A stretch of 64,000 nucleotides of DNA from an uncultured Lachnospiraceae bacterium (GTDB lineage Bacteria; Bacillota; Clostridia; Lachnospirales; Lachnospiraceae): contig CAJUDZ010000009.1 in assembly GCA_910584965.1 (NCBI GenBank), positions 58,651 to 122,650 on the forward strand, in the 5' to 3' direction. Shown piece after piece: positions 17,248 to 25,847 of the stretch. Made by a program: the position numbers and the translations under genes. The notes below the pieces were generated by a model. It worked only from the letters and a program-made list of their open reading frames with translations, made no database searches and was not told the DNA's origin. Each line of letters starts with the position of its first letter. Positions within the stretch are counted from its first letter, which is position 1.

Positions 17248-18297
17248 TTATAAATACACAATATGATGACCGGCCGCTTTGAGCAGCCTGTTCATGACAG
17301 CCTGTCCGATTCCCGCCGTATCAAAAGATTCCGAGAAGATCGCCGTAACCTCTTCGTCGTCAAATTCCCGCAGAATCCGGTAAAGCTCTCTTGCTACCGT
17401 TCTTTCATCGTCTCTGCTTCCGGCGCTCTTGCAGACATCCCCGCGGTAACGGGCGATTGTTGTATCCGTACCGATAACCCCCGTTTTGTGCCCTTCCCGT
17501 TTTAAACAGTCAAGCCGTTCATTGATATACGCCGTCACCCGTTCTTCTTCGCCGTCCACAATCGTCAGAATCCCTTTAGGTGCGTAATGCCGGTATTTCA
17601 TGCCGGGCGCCCTGGGAGCCTGACCGTTTAAATCCGACATCATCGTCCGGTCTTCCCTGACGGAGCCAAGTACACTTTCCAGCATCTCTTTTGTAATATA
17701 ACCAGGCCGTAAAATCACGGGGTCTTCCTCCGTCATATCCACGATCGTGGATTCCAGCCCGATCTCCACGCCGCCGCCGTCAATAACCATTTCAATGCGG
17801 CCCGCCAGATCTTCCGTCACGTATTTCGCGCAGGTAGGGCTCGGCCTTCCCGACCTGTTAGCGCTCGGTGCGGCCACATATCCGCCGGCTTCCCTGATGA
17901 AAGAAAGCGCTGTTTTGTGAGACGGCATTCTCACCGCCACCGTGTCAAGACCGCCCGTCGTTTCATGCGGCACAGCCGCAGATTTATGAAAAATCATCGT
18001 AAGCGGCCCGGGCCAGAACGCTTCCGCCAGTTTCAGGGCCGCTTCCGGTATCTCTTCTACAATATACGCCAAATCTTCCATCCGGCATATGTGAACAATC
18101 AGCGGATTATCGGAAGGCCTGCCTTTGGCTTCGTATATTTTTCGCGAAGAATCGGGATTCAGCGCATCGCCGCCCAGACCATAAACCGTTTCCGTCGGAA
18201 AAGCGACAAGACCGCCCGCTTTGATAATTTCTCCCGCCTGACGCAGTAATCCCGTCTGAATATGCTGTTCATCCACCTGAATAACCCGTGTTTCCAC
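17248..18297 (-). CDS. L-threonylcarbamoyladenylate synthase, long Sua5 type
   Basis: A 349-residue enzyme that makes threonylcarbamoyl-AMP from Thr, bicarbonate and ATP for the tRNA t6A modification. The YrdC domain (1-205) has VAFPTETVYGLGGDA, KGRPSDNPLIVHI and APSANRSGRPSPT. A C-terminal Sua5 domain (about 230-349) follows a linker with PGMKYRHYAP. It starts with GTG at 18297 behind GAGGAAG. It is upstream of rpiB in the same direction. Confidence 0.95.
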   Translation of the reverse strand: METRVIQVDEQHIQTGLLRQAGEIIKAGGLVAFPTETVYGLGGDALNPDSSRKIYEAKGRPSDNPLIVHICRMEDLAYIVEEIPEAALKLAEAFWPGPLTMIFHKSAAVPHETTGGLDTVAVRMPSHKTALSFIREAGGYVAAPSANRSGRPSPTCAKYVTEDLAGRIEMVIDGGGVEIGLESTIVDMTEEDPVILRPGYITKEMLESVLGSVREDRTMMSDLNGQAPRAPGMKYRHYAPKGILTIVDGEEERVTAYINERLDCLKREGHKTGVIGTDTTIARYRGDVCKSAGSRDDERTVARELYRILREFDDEEVTAIFSESFDTAGIGQAVMNRLLKAAGHHIVYL

Positions 18298-18332
18298 AGC
18301 GCTTCCTCATTCCCAAATTAATTTAATACAGA

Positions 18333-18460
18333 CTCGCACGCATACCTGTCGGCTGTGCGACTCGCAAACTCGCGCCTTCGGCGCTCTCTCTGTTCGGCTC
18401 GCACGCATACCTACCGGCTGTGAGACTCGCAAACTCGCGCCTTCGGCGCTCTCTGTCCGA
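18333..18460. repeat. 65-bp imperfect tandem duplication
   Basis: Two copies begin at 18333 and 18398, both starting CTCGCACGCATACCT and containing the small hairpin GCGCCTTCGGCGC. A few substitutions separate them. The region is non-coding between the Sua5 and cwlD genes and looks like an intergenic repeat family. Confidence 0.8.
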
Positions 18461-18486
18461 TTTCATCGGACGTTTGCTCGTTAATC

Positions 18487-18535
18487 GTGCAAGAAAAACA
18501 AATGACGCTCCGCGTCGCTTGTTTTTCTTTTGCAC
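18487..18535. terminator. Strong nested hairpin downstream of cwlD
   Basis: GTGCAAGAAAAACAA (18487-18501) pairs with a near-perfect complement ending at 18535, and an inner GACGC/GCGTC stem nests in the loop. It lies 20 bases after the cwlD stop on the minus strand. It lacks a clean T run after the stem, but the stem itself is A/T rich. Terminator or part of the adjacent repeat element. Confidence 0.6.
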
Positions 18536-18554
18536 TTGATTATATCATACATTT

Positions 18555-19268
18555 TTAGTTCTGACTATTCATATATTGCAAAATCCCCAAATGAATTGCC
18601 CAGGCCATTTTTTCCTGATATTCTTCCGATTCCAGTTTTTCCGCCTCTTCGCTGTTGGACAAAAAGCCGCACTCCACGATCACGATCGGCGTGGATGTCT
18701 TTTTCAGCAAATAATAACTGTCGTTACTTTTTGCGAGCCGGGTGTTGTCATCATCGATTTTGTCCAATAATAACAGTTGTATTTTTTCCGCAAGAATCTT
18801 GCTCTGTTCGCTGGACGCATAGTAAAAAGTCTGTGCGCCGTGCACATATTCTTCATGATAGCTGTTCTGATGTATGCTGACTGTCAGTACCGGTCTGCTT
18901 GTTTCAATAATTTCCACCCGCCGCTTCATATCCTGTACTTTTTTGTTCGTCGCATTTTCGTCATACAGCCCCATATCGGAATCCCGCGTCAGAACCACCT
19001 CTATGCCCTGCTGTTCCAGAAACATTTTCAGCTTCTGCGCGATCTCCAGATTGATGTCTTTTTCCAGTGCGCCGTTGATTCCCACTTTTCCGGGATCCGC
19101 GCCCCCGTGTCCCGCATCGATCACCACGCAGGGCCTATCCTTTTTCTGTTCCACCCCGCCGGAAGATGCCTGTTCACTTCTCCCGTATAACACAAAATAG
19201 ACGGCCGCAATTCCCACAAGCGCCGTCATAATTCTGATTGCCGTTTTTAAATTTCCTTCTCTTTTCAT
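18555..19268 (-). CDS. cwlD: N-acetylmuramoyl-L-alanine amidase, CwlD type
   Basis: A 237-residue zinc amidase. An N-terminal membrane anchor (TAIRIMTALVGIAAVYFVLYG) is followed by the Amidase_3 fold: DAGHGGADPG (first Zn His), the Glu of LEKDINLEIA, SIHQNSYHEEYVHG (second Zn His) and the catalytic Glu in VIVECGFLSN. CwlD makes muramic-delta-lactam in spore cortex, fitting a spore former. The start is set at 19268 because it places the membrane anchor near the N-terminus; upstream frame to 19319 is open. It lies 62 bases after the ABC exporter gene. Confidence 0.9.
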   Translation of the reverse strand: MKREGNLKTAIRIMTALVGIAAVYFVLYGRSEQASSGGVEQKKDRPCVVIDAGHGGADPGKVGINGALEKDINLEIAQKLKMFLEQQGIEVVLTRDSDMGLYDENATNKKVQDMKRRVEIIETSRPVLTVSIHQNSYHEEYVHGAQTFYYASSEQSKILAEKIQLLLLDKIDDDNTRLAKSNDSYYLLKKTSTPIVIVECGFLSNSEEAEKLESEEYQEKMAWAIHLGILQYMNSQN

Positions 19269-19330
19269 CCGCTCATTCCCGCATACGATGTTGTTATACT
19301 CTATGCGGGAAATGAGCAAAATATCATTCT

Positions 19331-21133
19331 TTAACAGACTTTTGCCGTTTTCAGGAAATCAAACTGCGACATATAAAGTCTGTAATACTCTCCTTTCTTT
19401 TCCAGAAGCTCTTCATGAGTGCCCCGTTCCAGAATATCACCCTTATCCACATACATAATGCAGTCCGCGTTCTGAATGGTTGACAGCCTGTGCGCGATGA
19501 TAAAGGACGTACGCCCTTTCAGCAGTTCCTGCAAACCTTTTTGCAGAATCAGCTCGGTTTCCGTATCGATGCTTGACGTCGCTTCATCCAGAATCAGGAT
19601 TTTCGGGTCTGCGAGAAGCGCCCTGGCAAAAGAGATCAGCTGCCGCTGTCCCGCGGAAAGGCGGCTTCCCCGCTCGTTTACTTCCGTCTCGTATCCGTTT
19701 TCCATTTTCATAATGAAATCATGGGCACAGACAGTCCTGGCGGCGCGGATAACATCTTCGTCCGATGCTTCCGCATTTCCGTAACGTATGTTATCCATTA
19801 TGGTGCCGGAAAATACAAAACTGTCCTGCATCATAACACCCATCTGTTCGCGCAGAGAACGGATTGTCACTTTGGAAATATCGGTATCGTCAATGAAAAT
19901 CTGTCCGGAATCTACATTATAAAAGCGGCTGAGCAGATTGACGATAGTTGTTTTTCCCGCTCCGGTCGGACCGACAATCGCAAAGGACGCACCCGGCATC
20001 GCCGTAAAGTTAATCCGGTTCAGAATCCGGTGTCCTTCCTCATAGCTGAACGTCACATCACGAAACTCCACTTTTCCCACAATCTCCGGCATCTTTTCCG
20101 CACCGGGCGCATCCTTTACGAGAACCTCTTCGTCGATCGTCTCAAAAATACGCTCCAGATAGGAAATCGCCGTCAGCAGAGAATTATAAAAGCTTGCCAG
20201 CGTGTTGATCGGATTCCAGAAACGGCTGATATAAGCCGTAAAAGCAGTCAGCACACCTACCGTTATGCCGCTTTTTCCGCCGTCCAGCATATAATAAATG
20301 CCGATCACATAAACGAAAGAAGTCGTTACGGCAGAGATAATATCCACGCTCGGCCCCATCAGGAAATTAAATTTAACGGCACGCATCCACGCCTGACGGT
20401 AGCTCCCGCTCAGATAATTGAAAATATCCGAATTTTTCTTCTCCCTCGTAAAAGACTGCGTAACCCGGATGCCGTTAATGCTTTCCGCAATATAGGCATT
20501 CAGATTCGACTGCTTATTGCTCTGAATCTGCCAGGCCCGGCGCTGTTTCTTTTTGATCAGCACCACAACGGCCGCTAATACCGGAAGTCCGCACAGGCAG
20601 ACGAGCGTCAGCCGCACGTTAATAAACAGCATAAACATCAGGATAAATATCAGGTTGCATAAATCCGTGATCGTATTAATGATGCCGTTGGAAAGCAGGT
20701 CGCTCAGGCTGTTGACATAGTTTACCACCCGGACCTGAATCTTGCCGTGCGGCCTGTCATCATAATAGGAAAAAGGCAGTTCCTGCAAATGCCCGAAAAT
20801 ATCCGAGCGCAGTTTATGAATAATGTTCTGCCCGATTTCGTTCGTCACCCTGATTTTATAGCGGAGACTCAGCGCCGAATACAGAGCGATCACCAGGGTC
20901 AGAACACAGTACATGCCGATCGCCCTCATATCCTTTGCCGGAATGCACTCGTCCAGCACCTTCATAAAAAACTGCGGAATCAGCATCGTAAGCGCCGATG
21001 CCGAAAGCATGGCAAAAATAACCGTTCCCATTTCCTTTTTATATGGCGTCATATAGCTTCCGAGACGTTTCAGCTGATTTACGTCAAAATGATCTTCCAG
21101 TATTTCATCCACATCATATCTGTTCCGTGCCAT
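19331..21133 (-). CDS. ABC exporter half-transporter, canonical ATPase subunit of a heterodimer
   Basis: A 600-residue protein with six membrane helices (about 35-310) and an ATPase domain. Walker A is GPTGAGKTT, Walker B ILILDEATSSID with the catalytic Glu, and the switch is IIAHRLSTI with His. The signature is LSAGQ rather than LSGGQ. It overlaps its partner gene (21114-22880) by 20 bases. Together they match heterodimeric multidrug exporters such as BmrCD or TM287/288; this chain supplies the active Walker site. Substrate unknown. Confidence 0.92.
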   Translation of the reverse strand: MARNRYDVDEILEDHFDVNQLKRLGSYMTPYKKEMGTVIFAMLSASALTMLIPQFFMKVLDECIPAKDMRAIGMYCVLTLVIALYSALSLRYKIRVTNEIGQNIIHKLRSDIFGHLQELPFSYYDDRPHGKIQVRVVNYVNSLSDLLSNGIINTITDLCNLIFILMFMLFINVRLTLVCLCGLPVLAAVVVLIKKKQRRAWQIQSNKQSNLNAYIAESINGIRVTQSFTREKKNSDIFNYLSGSYRQAWMRAVKFNFLMGPSVDIISAVTTSFVYVIGIYYMLDGGKSGITVGVLTAFTAYISRFWNPINTLASFYNSLLTAISYLERIFETIDEEVLVKDAPGAEKMPEIVGKVEFRDVTFSYEEGHRILNRINFTAMPGASFAIVGPTGAGKTTIVNLLSRFYNVDSGQIFIDDTDISKVTIRSLREQMGVMMQDSFVFSGTIMDNIRYGNAEASDEDVIRAARTVCAHDFIMKMENGYETEVNERGSRLSAGQRQLISFARALLADPKILILDEATSSIDTETELILQKGLQELLKGRTSFIIAHRLSTIQNADCIMYVDKGDILERGTHEELLEKKGEYYRLYMSQFDFLKTAKVC

Positions 21134-22880
21134 ATCGCATACCTTCCTTCACTTCTTCGGGAATTTCTCCGTATTGGTTCCTGAATGCCGCCGCATAATA
21201 ACCGTTCATTGCCACCAGTTCATCGTGTGTGCCGCGCTCGATAATCCGTCCGTTGTTCATAACAAGGATGAGATCGCAGTCCCGGATGGACGAAATACGG
21301 TAGGCAATGATAAAAATTGTACAGTTCTTTTCGATTTTCTTTAACTGCTCCTGTATGTAGCTCTCCGTCTCCATATCGACGGCAGAAGTCGTATCATCCA
21401 GAATCAGAATCGCCGGATCTTTTAAAAGCGCCCTTGCCAAAGATATTCTCTGTTTCTGGCCGCCCGAAAGCCCGACGCCCCGCTCTCCCACGATCGTATC
21501 ATATCCTTCCGGAAGCGTCTGGATAAAATGATTGGCATCCGCCATAATCGCCGCTTTCTTCACGTCCTCGAAAGAACAGTCCGGTCTGGCATAGGCGATG
21601 TTTCCTTCGATCGTATCAGAAAAAAGGAAAACATCCTGCATCGCCATTCCGATATTATCCCGCAGTTCATACAAATCCAGATCTTTGACATTGATTCCGT
21701 CCACAAGCACTTCTCCGCCCGTCGTATCATAAAAACGGCATAAAAGATTCATGATCGTGGATTTGCCCGCACCGGTGGAACCGATAATGCCGATCGTCTG
21801 GCCCGGTGCGGCCATAAAATCAATATTGTGTACGATTTCTTCATCGTCGGCACGATAGGAAACATTCCGAAACTCCACCCGGCCGTCGAAGTGCTTTCTC
21901 TCGATTCCTTTCCGCGGCGGCTTCACATTCGGTTCTTCTTTGTAAGTCGCATAAATTTTTTCAACGGAAGTCGTGAAACGCTGGATATCGTTTACCCACC
22001 AGCCCGCCATCCGCAGAGGTACGGTCAGCATCCAGAGATATCCGTTCACCGTTACCAGATTTCCGATTGTAATCTCCCCCTGAATAACCATATAACCGCC
22101 ATACAGCATAAGGATCACCGTCAAAAGATGAGACAGTATTTCAAAAACGGGCAGATATTTTTTCCAGATTTTCGAAGCGTCCAGCTGCGACGCGCGGAAA
22201 GCGTCGTTTTCCTTATTGAATTTGCTGATCTCAAAATCTTCTTTCGCAAACGCTCTCACCACGCGGTTACCGCTGATATTCTCCTGCACGAAAGCATTCA
22301 GGGATGAAAAACAGTTCCGGTTCCGCTGAAAAGCCGGCCTCACCGCTTTGGACTGTAAATAAGTGGTCAGTCCGGTAAAAGGCAGCACCGCCAGCATACA
22401 GAGCGCCAGCTTCACATTTACCGTGAATATCATAAATAACGCAAACAGAAAGAGCAGCGCATTTTCATACAGACTATAAATAACATATGCTACGAAATGC
22501 CGGATGGCATCCATATCGCCCGTCTGTCTGGACATCAGATCGCCCGTCCGCTTCTTATTATAGAAGGCAAAATCCTCCTGAAGCAGCTTCCGGTACACTT
22601 TATCCCGCATTTCATATAAAACGCCCTGAGAACAGGTCTCAAAGATGACCTGGTAAAAAAAGCGCAGAATCCCCCGTATTCCGGTAACCATAAGCAGCGC
22701 CGCGATCAGCTTCGGCAAAAGCGCATGCTTTCCTCCGATGATAACATCATCCACAATCAGCCCTGAAATATAAGGGTTCACGATGGCCAGCGCCGCAATC
22801 AGCGTCGTCAGGCACAATGCCGCCCCCATCATCCATCTGTATTTTTTCAAAAAAGAAAAGAACCATTTATTCGCCGTCAT
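21114..22880 (-). CDS. ABC exporter half-transporter, degenerate-site partner
   Basis: A 588-residue partner with the same layout. Walker A GSTGAGKST and signature LSGGQ are intact. Walker B ends in Asp (ILILDDTTSAVD) in place of the catalytic Glu, and the switch His is Tyr (IIAYRISSI). This is the pattern of the non-hydrolytic site in asymmetric heterodimeric exporters; it pairs with the LSAGQ signature of the other chain. The start at 22880 has AGGAGG 6 bases ahead; the frame continues to 22976 without a site. It is the first gene of the pair, with its promoter near the large inverted repeat. Confidence 0.92.
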   Translation of the reverse strand: MTANKWFFSFLKKYRWMMGAALCLTTLIAALAIVNPYISGLIVDDVIIGGKHALLPKLIAALLMVTGIRGILRFFYQVIFETCSQGVLYEMRDKVYRKLLQEDFAFYNKKRTGDLMSRQTGDMDAIRHFVAYVIYSLYENALLFLFALFMIFTVNVKLALCMLAVLPFTGLTTYLQSKAVRPAFQRNRNCFSSLNAFVQENISGNRVVRAFAKEDFEISKFNKENDAFRASQLDASKIWKKYLPVFEILSHLLTVILMLYGGYMVIQGEITIGNLVTVNGYLWMLTVPLRMAGWWVNDIQRFTTSVEKIYATYKEEPNVKPPRKGIERKHFDGRVEFRNVSYRADDEEIVHNIDFMAAPGQTIGIIGSTGAGKSTIMNLLCRFYDTTGGEVLVDGINVKDLDLYELRDNIGMAMQDVFLFSDTIEGNIAYARPDCSFEDVKKAAIMADANHFIQTLPEGYDTIVGERGVGLSGGQKQRISLARALLKDPAILILDDTTSAVDMETESYIQEQLKKIEKNCTIFIIAYRISSIRDCDLILVMNNGRIIERGTHDELVAMNGYYAAAFRNQYGEIPEEVKEGMRYGTEQI

Positions 22881-22974
22881 GGTACACCTCCTGTTTAGTT
22901 TCAGTATACGATTCTGTTGCGAAAAGGAAATGTAATATCTTGCGGCCTTCCTGTATAATTTTGTACCGCAAAGC

Positions 22975-23174
22975 AAAATCCGTCAGAACGTACGGCATGG
23001 GGCCGGGGCATGTGTATGTCCCTTTGGGGCACGCTTCCGCTCCGCGAAAAGCCGCAGCGGTACTAAGTTCAAAAGTTTTAAAACAACTTTTTCACTAAGT
23101 ACCGGCGCTTTTCCAGGGCCCCGCCAGGGACATACACATGCCCCGGCCCCATGCCGTACGTTCTGACGGATTTT
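22975..23174. repeat. 49-bp perfect inverted repeat with 102-bp centre
   Basis: Bases 22975-23023 are the exact reverse complement of 23126-23174. The arms are GC rich (core GGCATGGGGCCGGGGCATGT) and end in AAAATCC. The centre contains a second, imperfect inverted repeat (about 23059-23104, GGTACTAAG with CACTAAGTACC). The element lies between two divergent genes, so it is not a terminator for either. No transposase is present. It resembles a non-autonomous palindromic element or a cruciform-forming site. The 432-bp gap it occupies holds nothing else but the AraC leader. Confidence 0.9.
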
Positions 23175-23244
23175 ATTTCCCTTTCATTTTGTATTTTACT
23201 TTTCGGGAGATATTCAGTACAATAAAATAACAGGAGTCAACTTA

Positions 23245-23295
23245 GATTGAAAAATCAGGCTGATGCAGCTTTTTCAATCGCGAATTTAAGTTCGC
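23245..23295 (+). promoter_or_regulatory. Two successive hairpins in the AraC gene leader
   Basis: GATTGAAAAA (23245-23254) pairs perfectly with TTTTTCAATC (23270-23279). A second stem, GCGAA (23280-23284) with TTCGC (23291-23295), follows at once, and the ATG is 17 bases later. They could form an RNA structure that controls translation; no known riboswitch class is recognised. Confidence 0.5.
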
Positions 23296-23311
23296 AAGCT
23301 GAGAGAAAGGC

Positions 23312-24166
23312 ATGGCTATTATTATGAAAGATAGAAAAGAAATTGTCGGCGACGAGCTGAATCCCACCTTTTTGTTCACGTGGAAGGGCACGAGGCTGTG
23401 CGATGAGAAAAAATATCACAGCCATGACCATATTGAAATCGCTTTTATTCTCTCCGGCAAAGGCCGGTATAAGATAGACGATACGCTTTATACCGTGGAA
23501 GAAGGCGATTTGCTTATTCTGAATCCGGGCGTACACCATCAGGCGCTTTCGGATGGGAACGGAAAACCGACGATAGAATTTTTTGTCGGCTTTACCGACG
23601 TGTTTTTCCGGGAAATGGCGCCGAACCGGTTTGATATTCCCGGCGGGCCGGTTCTGCATTCGTCAGGTGACTTCCGCCAGAAGCTGTTTCGGATTGTTTC
23701 CGGCATGGAGGCGGAAAACGAAATATTAAGACCGGGCCGCTATTTTATGCTCCGTTCTTATCTGATTCAAATGCTTCTGCTGATTATACGGGAAAAGAGC
23801 GCGCCATTGACGCAGCACAAAGGTTATGAATTTGAATCGGCGGGCAAAAAATATGTGGTGGAGCAGATTATCAACTACTTTTCAGACCATTATGCCGAAA
23901 AGATATCTTTGGATCAGATTGCGGAAAACATGTATTTAAGCCCCTTTTATATTTCCAGAATCTTCAAGAGCGAAACGGGGGACACGCCGATTCGTTACCT
24001 GATCGATATCCGTCTGGAACATGCCAAAGAAATACTGGAAAGCGGAAATTACACGAGCATACAGGAAGTCGCCGCACAGGTGGGCTATGACGATGCCTAT
24101 CATTTCAGCAAGCTTTTTAAGAAAAAATATGATGTGCCGCCGTCAAAAATAACGCGGAAGAGTTAA
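23312..24166 (+). CDS. AraC-family transcriptional regulator with cupin sensor domain
   Basis: A 284-residue regulator. The N-terminal cupin (about 25-100) has HSHDHIEIAFILSGKGRY and GDLLILNPGVHHQ. The C-terminal AraC domain (about 180-284) holds two helix-turn-helix units, ISLDQIAENMYLSPFYISRIFK and SIQEVAAQVGYDDAYHFSKLFKK. Such proteins usually sense a sugar and activate a neighbouring gene. It diverges from the ABC exporter genes, which are possible targets, and overlaps the 3' end of the convergent nifU-like gene by 4 bases. Ligand unknown. Confidence 0.92.
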   Translation: MAIIMKDRKEIVGDELNPTFLFTWKGTRLCDEKKYHSHDHIEIAFILSGKGRYKIDDTLYTVEEGDLLILNPGVHHQALSDGNGKPTIEFFVGFTDVFFREMAPNRFDIPGGPVLHSSGDFRQKLFRIVSGMEAENEILRPGRYFMLRSYLIQMLLLIIREKSAPLTQHKGYEFESAGKKYVVEQIINYFSDHYAEKISLDQIAENMYLSPFYISRIFKSETGDTPIRYLIDIRLEHAKEILESGNYTSIQEVAAQVGYDDAYHFSKLFKKKYDVPPSKITRKS

Positions 24167-24600
24167 TACTCTTCCGCTTCTTCCTTTTCCTCAATATCCG
24201 TCACCGGCTTTTTAAGCCCTTCGATCTGTATTCCGTTCTTCTCCGCATAATCCCAAAGCGCCGCATGTATCGCTTCTTCGGCCAGAAGGGAACAGTGTAC
24301 TTTCACCGGCGGCAGACCGTCCAGCGCTTCCATTACCGCCTTATTTGTTACCTGCAAAGCCTCGTTTACGGTCTTTCCTTTTACGAGTTCCGTCGCCATA
24401 CTGCTCGTAGCTACCGCCGCACCACAGCCAAATGTCTTGAATTTCGCATCCCGGATGATGCCCGTATCGTCAATATCCAGATAAATGCGCATGATATCGC
24501 CGCATTTCGCGTTGCCGACGGTTCCGACGCCGCTTGCCTGTTCCAGCTCTCCGACATTTCTTGGGTTATTAAAATGATCCATTACTTTTTCACTATACAT
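24163..24600 (-). CDS. nifU: Fe-S cluster scaffold, IscU/NifU N-terminal type
   Basis: A 145-residue scaffold on which Fe-S clusters are built from sulfur delivered by the desulfurase. The three ligand cysteines are in GNAKCGD, FGCGAAVA and KVHCSLLAEEAI. The start at 24600 (MYSEKVMDHFNNPRNVGEL) is the family N-terminus; the frame open upstream overlaps nifS and is not used. GGGAGG lies 12 bases before it. It follows nifS by 7 bases. The tail after residue 125 is acidic and not conserved. Confidence 0.94.
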   Translation of the reverse strand: MYSEKVMDHFNNPRNVGELEQASGVGTVGNAKCGDIMRIYLDIDDTGIIRDAKFKTFGCGAAVATSSMATELVKGKTVNEALQVTNKAVMEALDGLPPVKVHCSLLAEEAIHAALWDYAEKNGIQIEGLKKPVTDIEEKEEAEEY

Positions 24601-24607
24601 AGACGTT

Positions 24608-25807
24608 TTACACCTCCCTGTTTTCTCCCGCGGACTTTTTGACAAAATCCTCATAGAGCGGAGACATATTTCTGAGCCGCTCCACAATTTCCTTAATCCT
24701 GTCCACGGTAAAGTCGATCTCTTCCCGTGTCGTCTTTCCGGACAGGCTGATGCGCAGCGAGCCGTGCGCGGTCTCATGGGGCAGACCGATCGCCAGCAAA
24801 ACATGGGAGGGATCCAGCGAACCCGAAGTACAGGCCGAACCGCTGGAAGCGCAGATGCCGCTCTGATCCAGCAGAATCAGCAGGGATTCCCCTTCAATAA
24901 AACGGAAGCAGAAACTTGCGTTGCCGGGCAGCCGTTTTTCCCGGTCGCCGTTCAGCCTCGTATAGGGAATTTCCGTCAAAACACGTCCGATCAGATAATC
25001 CCGCAGTTCCGTCTCATATGCCGTACGCCGCTCCATGCTTTGAAGCGCCATTTCGGCCGCTTTACCGAAGCCTACGATGCCGGGCGTATTATGCGTTCCC
25101 GCCCGCCGCCGCCTCTCCTGTGCGCCTCCATGCAGAAAAGCGCGCAGCTTTAAGCCCTGCCTGATATACAGGAATCCAACGCCTTTGGGCCCGTTCAGCT
25201 TGTGCGCGCTGGCGCTCAGCAGATCGATATTCATCGCTTCCACGTCGATCGGCAGATGCCCGAAAGCCTGTACCGCATCCGTGTGAAACAGAATACCGTG
25301 TTTCCTCGCAACCGCACCGATTTCCCGCACCGGCTCGACCGTTCCGATCTCATTATTGGCCATCATCACGGAAATCAGGATTGTGCCCGGCCTTATCGCC
25401 GCTTCCACCGCTTCCGGACTGACGAACCCGTTTTCGTCCACTTCCAGATATGTCACTTCGAAGCCGCTTTTTTCCAGATATTCCGCCGTATGCAGAATCG
25501 CGTGATGTTCTATTTTCGTCGTAATAATATGCTTTCCTTTTGCGGCATATGCTTCTGCCGAAGCCTTTAACGCCCAGTTATCGGACTCGCTTCCGCCGCC
25601 TGTAAAATAAATTTCTTCGGGCTTTGCCCCGATTCCCGCCGCCAGCGTTCTTCTTGCATTCTCAACCGCCTTCTTTGCCTCTCCCGCAAAAGAATAAACG
25701 GCGGAAGGATTTCCGTAATATTCCGTAAAATACGGTATCATAGCGTCCAGCACTTCCGGAGCAGTCTGTGTTGTCGCCGCATTATCCAGATAAATCAGTT
25801 TGTCCAT
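24608..25807 (-). CDS. nifS: Cysteine desulfurase, IscS/NifS type
   Basis: A 399-residue PLP enzyme that takes sulfur from cysteine as a persulfide for Fe-S assembly. It begins LIYLDNAATTQTAPEVLDAM. The PLP Lys is in SASAHKLNGPKGVGFLY, and the catalytic Cys loop is ASSGSACTSGSLDPSHVL. The ATG at 25807 has a GGAG-type site. It is the middle gene of the Rrf2-nifS-nifU operon, 40 bases after the regulator. Confidence 0.95.
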   Translation of the reverse strand: MDKLIYLDNAATTQTAPEVLDAMIPYFTEYYGNPSAVYSFAGEAKKAVENARRTLAAGIGAKPEEIYFTGGGSESDNWALKASAEAYAAKGKHIITTKIEHHAILHTAEYLEKSGFEVTYLEVDENGFVSPEAVEAAIRPGTILISVMMANNEIGTVEPVREIGAVARKHGILFHTDAVQAFGHLPIDVEAMNIDLLSASAHKLNGPKGVGFLYIRQGLKLRAFLHGGAQERRRRAGTHNTPGIVGFGKAAEMALQSMERRTAYETELRDYLIGRVLTEIPYTRLNGDREKRLPGNASFCFRFIEGESLLILLDQSGICASSGSACTSGSLDPSHVLLAIGLPHETAHGSLRISLSGKTTREEIDFTVDRIKEIVERLRNMSPLYEDFVKKSAGENREV

Positions 25808-25847
25808 TCTAATTCTCCATGTCCTCCATTTCTACGCAGCATTTCAG

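Noticed and set aside
18323..18535. 70-codon open frame on the minus strand after the Sua5 gene
   Set aside because: It is made of the two 65-bp repeats and the hairpin, giving a repeated Arg-rich peptide; the repeat element explains it better than a gene.
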